From contig CP133595.1 in the NCBI GenBank assembly GCA_031200235.1, positions 1,512,877-1,576,876 of the forward strand: DNA of 64,000 nucleotides. The letters are read 5' to 3'. Below the pieces are notes generated by a model. That model made no database searches and had not been told where the DNA came from. It saw only the letters and a program-made list of their open reading frames with translations. This DNA is from Cuniculiplasma divulgatum (GTDB lineage Archaea; Thermoplasmatota; Thermoplasmata; Thermoplasmatales; Thermoplasmataceae). The position numbers and the translations under genes were made by a program. Shown piece after piece: positions 38,573 to 48,148 of the stretch (position 1 is its first letter; each line of letters starts with the position of its first letter).

Positions 38573-39151
38573 ATGATAGAACTAAATGCAAAGGCTAAAC
38601 TGCCAACCATGGCAGGTATGTTTGACATCTACACATTCAGCTCAGATGACAGGAAGGATCACGCGGTCCTGGTGAGAGGTGACGTGATGAACCGCCAGGA
38701 CATACCGGTGAGAATACATTCGGAATGCCTCACTGGCGATGTTCTGGGTTCCAAAAGGTGTGACTGCAGGGATCAGCTTATCCGTTCCCTTGTCTACCTT
38801 GGAAGAGTTGAGGCTGGCATGCTCATATATCTCAGACAGGAAGGGCGCGGCATCGGTCTCCTGAACAAAATCAAGGCCTATAGCCTTCAGGATGAGGGTT
38901 ATGACACTGTGGAGGCTAATCTTATGCTTGGGCTCCCGGTGGACAAGAGAGATTACTCTTTTGCAGTGGACGTACTGAAATATTTCCATATCAACACAAT
39001 AAAACTCATGACCAACAATCCTGCCAAGATGGATTTCCTGACACACAACGGAATAACAATATCTGAGAGGATCCCCATAAAGAGCGAGCCGACGCCCTAT
39101 GATGAATTCTATCTTACCACCAAGAAGGTCAGGATGGGTCACCAGCTCTGA
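38573..39151 (+). CDS. ribA: GTP cyclohydrolase II
   Basis: The enzyme opens GTP in the first step of riboflavin synthesis. The zinc motif [14 protein letters not shown] and the catalytic block [16 protein letters not shown] are intact, followed by MTNNPAK near the end. From the ATG at 38573 it has 192 residues, near the usual 195-200 for a single-domain RibA; no DHBP synthase domain is fused. The upstream ATG at 38549 is disfavoured by the position of the TATA box; GTG at 38564 remains possible. RibA of this bacterial type is not universal in archaea, many of which use GTP cyclohydrolase III. Confidence 0.9.
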   Translation: MIELNAKAKLPTMAGMFDIYTFSSDDRKDHAVLVRGDVMNRQDIPVRIHSECLTGDVLGSKRCDCRDQLIRSLVYLGRVEAGMLIYLRQEGRGIGLLNKIKAYSLQDEGYDTVEANLMLGLPVDKRDYSFAVDVLKYFHINTIKLMTNNPAKMDFLTHNGITISERIPIKSEPTPYDEFYLTTKKVRMGHQL

Positions 39152-39234
39152 AATCCAGATTCTGGCACTTCTTGCAGTAAGGATCCGTCTCTATTATGGG
39201 GGTTTGTCCTCTACAGGTAAAACTTTTGATTCAC
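39129..39234 (-). other. Possible tiny zinc-finger-like reading frame, antisense to the ribA end
   Basis: On the minus strand, a frame without a normal start reads FTCRGQTPIIETDPY, then CKKCQN, then a stop at 39129-39131. A GTG at 39234 lies in another frame; removal of one T in a TTTT run would join them into about 34 residues. It has three cysteines, one short of a zinc site. It could be a decayed or frameshifted small protein, or chance. Confidence 0.2.
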
Positions 39235-39369
39235 AATCTTTTAAGCAAGAAAGCTCCTCCGTTCTTCAGAGAGGAGAGGATGTCAGCAGGTGGAATCAAC
39301 TGCTTCATGAACATCATCACTGGAATGGCTCCCGGTCTTGTTTAAATACATTTCAGGGATAACTTTATC

Positions 39370-40455
39370 ATGATAATCAGATCCATCGTTACCGACGCTC
39401 CGCAGGGCGGAGTGCAGATAGAATCCCGGGATGTGGATTACAGCGACTTTCCAGTAATTCTCAAGCCCATATTGACAGGGATATGTGGCACAGACAGGGG
39501 CATTGTGAACGGGGCACTGCCATTCGCATATAACCCGCATGGCGAAAACAGGCTCATACTTGGTCATGAAAGCCTGAGCATGGTGATATCCGCAGAACCA
39601 AATCAGTACAATATAAAGGCCGGCGACATCGTTGTACCAATGGTAAGAAGGCCAGGGAAATGTCTGAACTGCCTTGTTGGAAGATCCGACAACTGCTCTG
39701 ATGGCCAGAAACATGAGGCTGGCGTCACGGGGCTTCACGGTTTCATGCGCGATGAGTTCGGGGATTTTCCGGAATATCTCGTCAGGGTTCCAGGCAACAG
39801 GAAGGATGATCTTGCAGTCCTGACTGAACCGGTAAAGAACGTTGAGAAGGTTTTCGAAGTACTTGACATCATATCCCGCAGATCCATATTCACAGATTCA
39901 TCAGGAGCATACGATGGAAAGAGGGCAGTTGTAATAGGGACAGGCAGTGAGGGTTTCCTCTTCGCGCTTAAGTCAATGGACTATGGTTTCAGCACAGGCA
40001 TAACAAACAGGCATTCGCTTGACAATACAAAAGCAAAGCTTGTTGAAGACACAGGAATGAGTTTCTACGATTACGCCCGAACAGGTATCAGGGAGGAGAA
40101 TGGCATTGATCTGCTAATTGACACAAGTGGTGATCCCGGAACAGTTTTTCGTTTTCTGAGAAAGATGAACAACAATGGCATCGTGGTGCTGTTTGGCACC
40201 AATGGGAAAGCAGGACCAGCACCGGTGGATGGAGAAATTCTTGGAAGCATCGTTGAAAAGAACCTCAATATCGTAGGTTCAGTGGACGGGGCGAGGATTC
40301 ACTATGAGAGGGCTCTTCAGGACATATACCAGTGGAAGGCACACTATGGCAAAGCCATGGAAACCATGATAACTGCAAGAGTCAGCCCCGATGACACGGG
40401 AATATTCTTGAAGAAACCGGCTGACGAGATCAAGACTGTAATTTCATGGGAGTGA
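39370..40455 (+). CDS. gdh: Glucose 1-dehydrogenase (zinc-dependent MDR type)
   Basis: A 361-residue enzyme very close in layout to the well-known Thermoplasma acidophilum glucose dehydrogenase. It oxidises glucose to gluconolactone with NAD(P), opening the non-phosphorylative Entner-Doudoroff route. Catalytic zinc ligands Cys39 and His66 with Glu67 are visible (GICGTDRG, LGHESL). The lobe has RRPGKCLNCLVGRSDNC, and the nucleotide domain has VIGTGSEGFLFALK. The start is well supported by the usual N-terminus. It is followed 4 bases later by folD. Confidence 0.95.
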   Translation: MIIRSIVTDAPQGGVQIESRDVDYSDFPVILKPILTGICGTDRGIVNGALPFAYNPHGENRLILGHESLSMVISAEPNQYNIKAGDIVVPMVRRPGKCLNCLVGRSDNCSDGQKHEAGVTGLHGFMRDEFGDFPEYLVRVPGNRKDDLAVLTEPVKNVEKVFEVLDIISRRSIFTDSSGAYDGKRAVVIGTGSEGFLFALKSMDYGFSTGITNRHSLDNTKAKLVEDTGMSFYDYARTGIREENGIDLLIDTSGDPGTVFRFLRKMNNNGIVVLFGTNGKAGPAPVDGEILGSIVEKNLNIVGSVDGARIHYERALQDIYQWKAHYGKAMETMITARVSPDDTGIFLKKPADEIKTVISWE

Positions 40456-40459
40456 TAAT

Positions 40460-41299
40460 GTGGCTGCAATTGTATACGAGGGCAGAACCATCTCAGACAG
40501 CATAGCCGAAAGGATCAGGAATGAGATAGGAAATCAGGGCAATCCTCCTAAACTGTCGGTGATACGAATTGGAAAAGATGCTGCATCTGCTTCATATTTC
40601 AGGGCAAAGATAAGGAAGGGGCATGATCTGGGAATAGAGGTTGATGCGCACTCTCTTCCTCCGGAGACATCGGCAAAGGAAGCTGCAGATCTCATGGATT
40701 CCCTTGCGGCTGATCCTGAGGTGGATGGAATCATACTTGAAAATGAGGTTCCGGAACATCTCAGTTACGTGGAACTGGCCAACAGGATACCCTTCTGGAA
40801 GGATGTTGACGGAGCCACATATGCAAGCCTTGGCAGGCTTATGTCCGGAGCACCGTGCCTGGCACCGGCAACTCCACTTGCTGTGATGGAATTCATGAGG
40901 GCCATGCAGGTTCCGCAGGGTTCATCCGTAGCCATAATAAACAGGACAATAACCGTGGGAAAACCGCTTTCAATGCTCATGCTATCATCAAATTACACTC
41001 CATTCATCCTGCACAGCCGATCCCTGAAAATCCATGAAATCACACGATCGTGCAACGTTATAGTTGTGGCTGCAGGACATCCCGGATTTCTGACTCCAGA
41101 ATACGTCACGGAAAGCACATCAGTCATAGACGTTGGAATAAACTCCAAGGGCGGGCAGATCTCCGGAGATGCGGATTTCGAAAAGCTTTCGCCAATTGTA
41201 AGAGCCATAACGCCCGTTCCAGGAGGTGTGGGTGCGGTTACTTCCACCATGGTATTCTCCAATCTCATGGCTGCCAGAAAATTGAAACCCGGGAAATGA
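40460..41299 (+). CDS. folD: Methylenetetrahydrofolate dehydrogenase/cyclohydrolase
   Basis: A 279-residue bifunctional one-carbon enzyme starting at GTG, 4 bases after the glucose dehydrogenase stop. Marks are the catalytic YFRAKIRKGHDLGIE region (the Lys of the YxxxK pattern), PxTPLAVMEF, the nucleotide site IINRTITVGKPLSMLM, and the ending ITPVPGGVGAVTSTMVFSN. It interconverts methylene-, methenyl- and formyl-tetrahydrofolate, which purine synthesis needs. FolD is patchy in archaea and probably came from bacteria. Confidence 0.93.
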   Translation: MAAIVYEGRTISDSIAERIRNEIGNQGNPPKLSVIRIGKDAASASYFRAKIRKGHDLGIEVDAHSLPPETSAKEAADLMDSLAADPEVDGIILENEVPEHLSYVELANRIPFWKDVDGATYASLGRLMSGAPCLAPATPLAVMEFMRAMQVPQGSSVAIINRTITVGKPLSMLMLSSNYTPFILHSRSLKIHEITRSCNVIVVAAGHPGFLTPEYVTESTSVIDVGINSKGGQISGDADFEKLSPIVRAITPVPGGVGAVTSTMVFSNLMAARKLKPGK

Positions 41300-41365
41300 A
41301 GGCGAACTCTTCGATTTCGCCAGACACTGTAAATATTTATTTATGCACCGCTGATAAAGATCAGA

Positions 41366-42097
41366 ATGTACAGTTTTAAGCCTCAGGAACAGTCAGCGTT
41401 AATCACTGGTTTTCTCCGGGATCAGCTTTCAGGCCATAAGGCTATCATTGGCGTGAGCGGGGGCGTGGACAGTGCGCTTGTGCTCGCACTCCTTTCAAGA
41501 GCCATACCTGCAGAGAGGATTGTGGCAGTTCATCTCCCGGAAACAGGAAAGCAGAGTGCTGATTACAATGATGTCATGGAGCTATCAAGGGCAACAGGTG
41601 TCCCTGTGGAGATGAAACCAATATCCGGAATTGCAGAATCATTCTTTAAAAGTCTGAGTGTCACAGACACCAGGGCTGCAGGGAATATCAAGTCCCGGAT
41701 TCGCATGGTCATACTCTATTACCTTGCAAACATCAATGACGGCCTGGTCATAGGAACAACAAACAGGACCGAGTACATAACGGGGTACTACACAAAATAC
41801 GGAGACGGTGCCTGTGATGTCGAACCAATCATGCACCTGCTGAAATTCCAGGTCAGGGAGATGGCAAAATTCCTGTGTGTACCAGAAAGCATAATAATGA
41901 AAAAACCAAGTGCTGGACTATGGGAGAACCAGACTGACGAGGATGAGATGGGAATGAGTTATGACGAAATGGATGAAGCCATAATTCGCCTATTTGACAG
42001 GAAGGAACCTCCGTCCGGAGAAAATGACAGGAAGATAATGGATATGTACGGCAGGAGCCAGCACAAGAGGAGGATGCCAGCATCGTTGCTGAGCTGA
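41366..42097 (+). CDS. nadE: NAD+ synthetase (ammonia-dependent)
   Basis: A 243-residue PP-loop enzyme that amidates nicotinic acid adenine dinucleotide. The ATP loop GVSGGVDSALVLAL lies at about residues 29-42, and IGTTNRTEYITGYYTKYGDGACDVEP and KKPSAGLWENQTDE are diagnostic. There is no glutaminase domain, so ammonia is the nitrogen source. The antiporter gene begins 10 bases later on the same strand. Confidence 0.95.
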   Translation: MYSFKPQEQSALITGFLRDQLSGHKAIIGVSGGVDSALVLALLSRAIPAERIVAVHLPETGKQSADYNDVMELSRATGVPVEMKPISGIAESFFKSLSVTDTRAAGNIKSRIRMVILYYLANINDGLVIGTTNRTEYITGYYTKYGDGACDVEPIMHLLKFQVREMAKFLCVPESIIMKKPSAGLWENQTDEDEMGMSYDEMDEAIIRLFDRKEPPSGENDRKIMDMYGRSQHKRRMPASLLS

Positions 42098-42106
42098 GAG
42101 GCACCA

Positions 42107-43396
42107 ATGATATCGGCGTTCGAGGCACAGTATTATCAGATAAGTCTTATCCTTATACTTGCAGCCTTCGCCATACCAATATCAAGGAAAGCAGCAATTG
42201 CTGATATACCAATACTCATAATTCTTGGGATAATATTCGGGCCTGTTCTTGAGATCATAAACCACACCTTTGCCTCAAACTTCCTCACCCAGTTCGGGGA
42301 GATAGGAATTGGTCTTCTCGGCATAATGATCATCCTGTATTACGAAAGCCATCACATGAATTTCAGGGTCATACGGAGGCACTTTTTCAAGATAGCATCG
42401 CTGGATACCATTGGGGTCATCATCACCGCTCTGGTGGCCGGGTCAATCTTCTCCCTTATCTTCAGGGCACCGTTTTCAATAGGTTTCCTGTTCGGAGCAA
42501 TAATATCTCCTACAGATCCTGCAACGCTGATTCCACTGTTCAAGAGAATAAACATCAAGGACGATGTCTCCGGGACTCTTGTCGGCGAGAGCCTTTTCAA
42601 TGATCCCATCGGTATAATCCTGGTTTCTGTCGCAATACTTCTCATTGCTCCAAACTCAACCTACATATCTTCCTTCTCCGGCATAGTGACAAGACTTGGC
42701 TTTGCCTTTGGTTCCGTGGTATATTTCATCATACAGATCGCAATACCGTCGCTTATAGGCATATTCGTAGGTTTCACAGTCATCATCCTGAATCGGTTCC
42801 TGAATTTTGAAAACCTCATAGTTGGACTCCTGCTGGGCATAGTGATCCTGGAATTCACAATAATGGAGGCTGTGGGAATCACGCCCTTCCCTGCAATTAT
42901 CGCAACCGGAGCAATAGTGGGCAACTTTTCTGACAAGAGCATATTCTGGAGCAGGGAAGAGAGTTTCCAGGAAAACCTGTCATTCCTGGCACAGGCAGTG
43001 ATATTCCTGAGCCTCGGGAGCATGCTCACACGGCTGGAGATAGAACAGTATGCCCTGATCGGAATTGCCATGTCACTTCTGGTTATATTTGTGGCACGGC
43101 CCCTCGCTGTGTTCGGGTCCCTCTCATTCTTTCCAAAGAAGCGCAGCCGATCCGCTGTGGACAGAAGAACCATGGGTTTCTACTCCCTTGTGGGCCCAAG
43201 GGGAGTGGTATCAGTGGTAATGTCAACTGTCCCCTATACAATTGGGGTTACAACAGGCAACCCACTCCTCCTTCACTATGGTACAATAATAGCGGTGGTT
43301 GTGTCGTTTGTGGTGCTCTTCTCCATAATAATACAGACAGTTTATATTCCCATTGTGGCAAAAAAGCTTCTCAAGCCACCTCAGAATGGCTCCTAA
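42107..43396 (+). CDS. Cation:proton antiporter (CPA1/NhaP-like)
   Basis: A 429-residue protein with about 12 membrane segments. The ion-binding region ISPTDPATLIPLF and ESLFNDPIGIILVSVAIL match CPA1 antiporters, which exchange Na+ or K+ for protons and matter for pH homeostasis in acid. No cytoplasmic regulatory domain. It follows nadE by 10 bases and its end overlaps the convergent ATPase gene by 4 bases. Confidence 0.88.
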   Translation: MISAFEAQYYQISLILILAAFAIPISRKAAIADIPILIILGIIFGPVLEIINHTFASNFLTQFGEIGIGLLGIMIILYYESHHMNFRVIRRHFFKIASLDTIGVIITALVAGSIFSLIFRAPFSIGFLFGAIISPTDPATLIPLFKRINIKDDVSGTLVGESLFNDPIGIILVSVAILLIAPNSTYISSFSGIVTRLGFAFGSVVYFIIQIAIPSLIGIFVGFTVIILNRFLNFENLIVGLLLGIVILEFTIMEAVGITPFPAIIATGAIVGNFSDKSIFWSREESFQENLSFLAQAVIFLSLGSMLTRLEIEQYALIGIAMSLLVIFVARPLAVFGSLSFFPKKRSRSAVDRRTMGFYSLVGPRGVVSVVMSTVPYTIGVTTGNPLLLHYGTIIAVVVSFVVLFSIIIQTVYIPIVAKKLLKPPQNGS

Positions 43397-44814
43397 AGCC
43401 CGAGTATCTTCAGTGCCCTTGTCGGATCCCTGGAATACAGGGAGAAGAACTCGAAAACCTGATGGAATCCTGAAATGCCCATCTCCGACATCTTCTGCAG
43501 AACAGCCTTTCTAAGCATCATATTCTGCATAAGAGACTTCTCTTCAGTGCCTTCCCTGGCGGAAATACGCCTGAACACGTAGCTGTAACCCGAGTATGTG
43601 TATCTGCCCTTCTCGAACCTGAATATTGAGTTGGTCACTATATCGCCGCTTCCGGAATCTATCCCGACAATCTCTGCGACCTCCCCCACGTATCTCTTGA
43701 GCCTGCCATTTTCAATTCCGGTCTTCAGAACTATGATGGTATCCAGTGACGCGGTGAGGTTTCGTGGAATGCTTATTGGTTTTGATTCCAGCCTGTGGAT
43801 GAATGTGGAAACATCATCAGCATGGAATGTTCCCATTCCGAAGCGCCCTGCAGACATTGCCTGGAAAACCGTGAAGGTTTCATGTCCCCTCACCTCACCC
43901 AGAATTATATAATTGGGCCTGTGCCTGAGAGATGATTCAAGCAGGTCGAACATGCTTATCTCACTGGATTTCCCGCTCTGGTTTTCATCTGTTCCGGGAG
44001 TAACACGGGTCACGGCAGCTATCCAGTTCTGATGCGCAAGGTTGATCTCCCTGGTATCCTCAATGGTCACTATCTTTCTGTCCGGAGGTATGAAGGAGAG
44101 AACCGCGTTGAGGAAAGTGGTTTTGCCGCTTGCTGTGCCTCCCACTATCATTATGTTTGCACCACTTTCGATGATTGTCCACAGGTATGCCATTACGGCG
44201 TTGTCAGCAGTGCCGGTATCCATGAGATCAACAGGGCTCATGGGTGTTTCCCTGAATCTCCTTATGGAAAATGTTGGGCCCCTGGATGTGATATACCTTC
44301 CAATGGAAGCCTGAAGTCTTGATCCGTCGGGCAGTGTAGCCTCCATTATTGGCGAAGATGCGGAAATCTGCTTGCCCCCGAACTGGGAGAGTCTTCTCAC
44401 ATAGGAGTTCAGCTCCTCCTCGTTGCTGAACACTATGCTGGTGGGGATGTAACCGTACTCCCTGATGAAAACATATACCGGAATGCCAGGACCATCGCAT
44501 GAAATATCCTCAATTCTCGGGTCATGCATCAGCGGTTCAACTATCTGTAAACCTATGGCATATCTGCTCACATAGTAAAGCAGTGCGCGCAGGGGCCGGT
44601 TTCCATGGTTATGTGCCTCAATATACTGTTCAACAGTCTCTGTACCGGGATTGTCCAGGTACGCTGATCGGATCCTGTCGACCTCCTTCATTATATCATC
44701 ACTGGGAGTTCTTTCAATGATCCTGTAGCTCACCTTTCCATCATTATCTCTGGCTATACGGACCTCAGCAACTCCCCCTTCAATGTCGTATTTTTCCAGC
44801 ACTTCATGATCCAT
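43393..44814 (-). CDS. Type II/IV secretion ATPase, second copy (TadA/PilB family)
   Basis: A 473-residue hexameric secretion ATPase. Walker A is GGTASGKTTF (about 218-227), the Asp box is VTIEDTREINL, and Walker B is YIILGEVRGHE, followed by GTFHADD. The N-terminal 50 residues (EKYDIEGGVAEVRIARD) match the start of the first ATPase of the operon, so the two arose by duplication. It is the last gene of the unit, one base after the second platform protein. Archaeal pilus systems often have one ATPase, so a second suggests separate extension and retraction or two substrates; that is inference. Confidence 0.88.
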   Translation of the reverse strand: MDHEVLEKYDIEGGVAEVRIARDNDGKVSYRIIERTPSDDIMKEVDRIRSAYLDNPGTETVEQYIEAHNHGNRPLRALLYYVSRYAIGLQIVEPLMHDPRIEDISCDGPGIPVYVFIREYGYIPTSIVFSNEEELNSYVRRLSQFGGKQISASSPIMEATLPDGSRLQASIGRYITSRGPTFSIRRFRETPMSPVDLMDTGTADNAVMAYLWTIIESGANIMIVGGTASGKTTFLNAVLSFIPPDRKIVTIEDTREINLAHQNWIAAVTRVTPGTDENQSGKSSEISMFDLLESSLRHRPNYIILGEVRGHETFTVFQAMSAGRFGMGTFHADDVSTFIHRLESKPISIPRNLTASLDTIIVLKTGIENGRLKRYVGEVAEIVGIDSGSGDIVTNSIFRFEKGRYTYSGYSYVFRRISAREGTEEKSLMQNMMLRKAVLQKMSEMGISGFHQVFEFFSLYSRDPTRALKILGL

Positions 44815-44815
44815 T

Positions 44816-45640
44816 TCAGATCACTCCGGCTACTGCAAGCACAAGTGATGAAATGAGCAGCATTGATCCCATTTCAAGAAATCCGGATGACGGGTTCCTG
44901 TTCTTCACCATTCCGATGATTGCTCCGATGCCGGCGGCTTCCACATAAATGCCTATATCAAATATTCTTTCCAGAACCGTTGCCCCGGTAGAATGAAAAG
45001 CAAATGCTCCGGTGCTGCTGAGCTTTATGGCATGGAAAAACTGAAGATCAATGATAAGAATGACTATGAAGAACACAGCGAAGGAGACCATGAGGATCAG
45101 GTTATAGTTCCTCATCTCAGCAACGCGCTCCTCCCTCAGAAGCTGAAGCTGGGATGTGAAATTTGAAATGAGGCTTATGACGTCCGCAGTGTTGCTTCCG
45201 GATTCGCCGGCCTTACGCAGTATCACACCAATCCTCTGCAGGTCCATGATTCCTATTGACTGGCCGAAGTTCTCCATGGCTTCTTCCACAGGTTCTCCTC
45301 CTTTCACCTTTCTTGCCAGATCCTTAATCTCGGGACTGAGGGATCCATAATCGTTTGCTGAAACCCTGACAACTGCGTCCGAAAGGGGAACCCCGTACAT
45401 GGTGTAGTCAGACAGGTCCCTGAGGAATTCAGGCAGGTTCTTCCTGGCGCTATCTATCTGCGAGAGCCTCATTTTCCTCAGAACTCCTGCAGGGATGAGC
45501 ACAATCGATGCTGCAAATGGTATGGAGAAGATCAGGATGCTGTCATTTCTTCCCATGCGTAGGGAGATCACAGTGACCAATGCAGCTATCAGGAACGCAA
45601 CTGATATTGACACCACTGATATGGCAGTTTCTCTTCTCAT
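44816..45640 (-). CDS. Type II secretion F-like membrane platform protein (TadC-like)
   Basis: A 274-residue protein with two membrane helices at the N-terminus (about 8-55) and more near 175-200, 225-240 and 250-273. The cytoplasmic T2SSF domain is marked by LPEFLRDLSDYTMYGVPLS and LRKAGESGSNTADVISLISN. It would form the inner-membrane base on which the ATPase works. Its ATG overlaps the stop of the upstream platform gene by four bases. Confidence 0.82.
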   Translation of the reverse strand: MRRETAISVVSISVAFLIAALVTVISLRMGRNDSILIFSIPFAASIVLIPAGVLRKMRLSQIDSARKNLPEFLRDLSDYTMYGVPLSDAVVRVSANDYGSLSPEIKDLARKVKGGEPVEEAMENFGQSIGIMDLQRIGVILRKAGESGSNTADVISLISNFTSQLQLLREERVAEMRNYNLILMVSFAVFFIVILIIDLQFFHAIKLSSTGAFAFHSTGATVLERIFDIGIYVEAAGIGAIIGMVKNRNPSSGFLEMGSMLLISSLVLAVAGVI

Positions 45641-46548
45641 AGTTCTATCTCACCCTCCGTGCTTCCAAAGAAGTATGCGAATATGCCCAGCAGTGCCGGT
45701 ATGATCACTGCCACGGTGAATATGAGAATCACTATGTAACCGGCAGGAGGAACTGGAGAAAGAAAAGCCACGACACCCACTATAATCATGAGTATGAGGG
45801 GAAATGCAACCCCTACAGTTACAAAACTCTCCGCAAGTATCCCCATGGAATCGGAATTCTGCCTTATTCTTGACCTTAACTCCTCCTGGAACTGCTGCGC
45901 CTTTGACGTGAAGTAGGACTTGAGATCACCACCGGAATTGACGCTTGTGATTATTCCCTGAAGAAAATCTGCAAACCTCTGGCTCGGTGAATTCTTGGCA
46001 GCTTCCCTTATGGAACTCATTATATCCTGCCCGAAGACCGACGTCCTGAGCCAGATGCTTCTTGCCTCCCTGCTGACCTCGCCGTACTGTCTGCTCTCGC
46101 CCAGATCTCTGAATATTATGTCAACAGGTATGTCTGCTGATGCCATCGTGGCAAAATAGCCGATGGTAACTGTCAGGATGGAATCTATCTTTCTTCTTCT
46201 TACTCTTAACACATTTACGGGCAGTTCAAGGAAGAGCGCAACAAATACAACAATGGCCAGAAAGCTCACCGAGGCAATAATTATACTGAGATCCGGAAAT
46301 AGATGAAGAAAAATCGCGTCCATTGCCACCAGAATCACTCCAAATATTATTGAATAAAGAGTGGCCTCAGAATAAAATTCAACTCCACTCATTCCCATTT
46401 TGGCTCTTCTCAGGTTTCTTTCCATGGATTCCTGGTTAATGTGGTTGGAAAGGAACTTCCCGAAAAACCTGACGGCATAGCGCCTCATGGCTGGAACACG
46501 GAATTCGCTGTCATTCTTATTCCCTGCACGCAGTGCGCCTGGAAACAT
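45637..46548 (-). CDS. Type II secretion F-like membrane platform protein (TadB-like)
   Basis: A 303-residue protein with membrane helices at about 55-105 and 245-300 and a central T2SSF domain (SILTVTIGYFATMASADIPV, then FADFLQGIITSVNSGGDLKSYF). It pairs with the TadC-like protein to build the platform. The start codon shares a base with the stop of the first ATPase gene, so the operon is translated as a chain. Confidence 0.83.
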   Translation of the reverse strand: MFPGALRAGNKNDSEFRVPAMRRYAVRFFGKFLSNHINQESMERNLRRAKMGMSGVEFYSEATLYSIIFGVILVAMDAIFLHLFPDLSIIIASVSFLAIVVFVALFLELPVNVLRVRRRKIDSILTVTIGYFATMASADIPVDIIFRDLGESRQYGEVSREARSIWLRTSVFGQDIMSSIREAAKNSPSQRFADFLQGIITSVNSGGDLKSYFTSKAQQFQEELRSRIRQNSDSMGILAESFVTVGVAFPLILMIIVGVVAFLSPVPPAGYIVILIFTVAVIIPALLGIFAYFFGSTEGEIEL

Positions 46549-48038
46549 CAGCTGCCTCCCATATATGATCTTTGTATTGTTTCAGCAAGATCGGAATGTT
46601 TCATTTTAGAATCTGCTGACTCCTTGAGGATACTTGCTCTGGTCTGCAATATTCTCGAGACTTCTTCTACTGGAATGGATCTCTGTTCAGCAATTTTTTT
46701 CAAAAGCATGCTGTTTCCAGAGAACCAGAAAGTATCACCTGCCGGATCGTGGGTGAATACACGGTTGTAGGTTATGTCCCCAGTCCTTGAATCAATTCCT
46801 GCAATTTCGTCTATCTCGGTTATCCTCCTTACTTTCTTCTCACCTTTCCTTACAAAATTGATGAATATCACTATGTTGAGGTATGAAATCATGAGTTTCG
46901 GCACGTTCATGGGTTCATTCTCCAGCCTGTTCATCAGTGATTCCATTGAATCTGCATGAACAGTGGAATACGTGGTGTGCCCAGTAGCCATGGCCTGGAA
47001 AAGTGCGTACATTTCCCTTCCTCGGACCTCACCAACAACTATGTAAGTTGGCCTCTGCCGCATAGCTACCTTGACAAGGTCAAACAGGCCGAAGGATGAT
47101 ACCCCCGTGAGGCTTTCTCGCTCAATCTCCCTGGTTTCGGCGGCGACCCAGTTCTGGTGTGACAGGTTGAGTTCCCTGGTGTCCTCGATGCTGAAAATCT
47201 TTGTATTTACAGGTGCGAACATGAGAATAGAATTCAGTGCGGAAGTCTTGCCTGATCCCGGCGCCCCCACAATAAGTGCAGAATTCAGGTTCTCCACCAT
47301 CATCCAGAGATATGCCATCATTTCAGGGCTAGCAGTTCCCAGGTGTATGAGTTCAGCGGGAGTGAACGGGCTTTCCCTGAACAGGCGTATGGTAAAGGCC
47401 GGCCCTCTTCCCGAAATTTCGCCGGAATATATGGCCTCAACCCTGTGACCGTCACGGGTTATTCCATCCAGAAGGGGCGAATTGATGGAGATTGACTTTC
47501 CACACATCTGGGAAAGCCTGACTATAAAGGAGGAAAGCTGCACTGAATCCCTGAAGGTGATATTTGTTGATATGGAGCCAAAAACACTATGGAATATGAA
47601 TACAGGAATTCCGGGGCCGTCACAGGATATATCCTCTATTTTTCCATCCCTGACAAGGGGATCTATGATCCCGTAGCCGTTGAAATCCCTGTTCAGGTAA
47701 TACATGTACCTCTCCCTTAATTCTCCCTTTATCCACGGCATTCTCTCGTGGATGAATGATTCAATGAGGGCGCTCATATTCAGCGAAAGATCCTGAGAAG
47801 CTCCGGCCATGTCTGGTATGAATGTCCAGATCATCTCCTCAAGCCGCCAAACCTCGCTCATCTCTTTTCCCGTGAGCTTCGGTTCTTCTACGTTGCAGAG
47901 AATCTCGGAGTTCTCCGGTGATCTGAAAATGTTGATCCTTGCTCTGCCTCCCTGCAGATCGTACGAATCGAGCACTTCGCCCGGCCCATCCCATTTTGCC
48001 GCTTCCTCTGGGGAATCTCTCTTAGAATCCATTACCAA
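46548..48038 (-). CDS. Type II/IV secretion ATPase, first copy (TadA/PilB family)
   Basis: A 496-residue secretion ATPase, first gene of the four-gene operon. Walker A is VGAPGSGKTSALNS (about 262-275), Asp box SIEDTRELNL, Walker B IVVGEVRGREMY, then STVHADS. The N-terminal domain starts DSYDLQGGRARINIF, like its paralogue at 43.4 kb. It should power assembly of a pilus-like filament at the inner face of the membrane. ATGs at 48038 and 48032 are both possible starts. No pilin or prepilin peptidase gene is next to it. Confidence 0.9.
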   Translation of the reverse strand: MVMDSKRDSPEEAAKWDGPGEVLDSYDLQGGRARINIFRSPENSEILCNVEEPKLTGKEMSEVWRLEEMIWTFIPDMAGASQDLSLNMSALIESFIHERMPWIKGELRERYMYYLNRDFNGYGIIDPLVRDGKIEDISCDGPGIPVFIFHSVFGSISTNITFRDSVQLSSFIVRLSQMCGKSISINSPLLDGITRDGHRVEAIYSGEISGRGPAFTIRLFRESPFTPAELIHLGTASPEMMAYLWMMVENLNSALIVGAPGSGKTSALNSILMFAPVNTKIFSIEDTRELNLSHQNWVAAETREIERESLTGVSSFGLFDLVKVAMRQRPTYIVVGEVRGREMYALFQAMATGHTTYSTVHADSMESLMNRLENEPMNVPKLMISYLNIVIFINFVRKGEKKVRRITEIDEIAGIDSRTGDITYNRVFTHDPAGDTFWFSGNSMLLKKIAEQRSIPVEEVSRILQTRASILKESADSKMKHSDLAETIQRSYMGGS

Positions 48039-48148
48039 GCTAGAGAACTAAGTGTTTCGTCTGTATAAAAATTATCAGTGTTGTGTGTTTCGCCATTGTT
48101 TCACTGGTAACATGGCAACCGTGCGGATTATAACGTTAATATGCGCAA

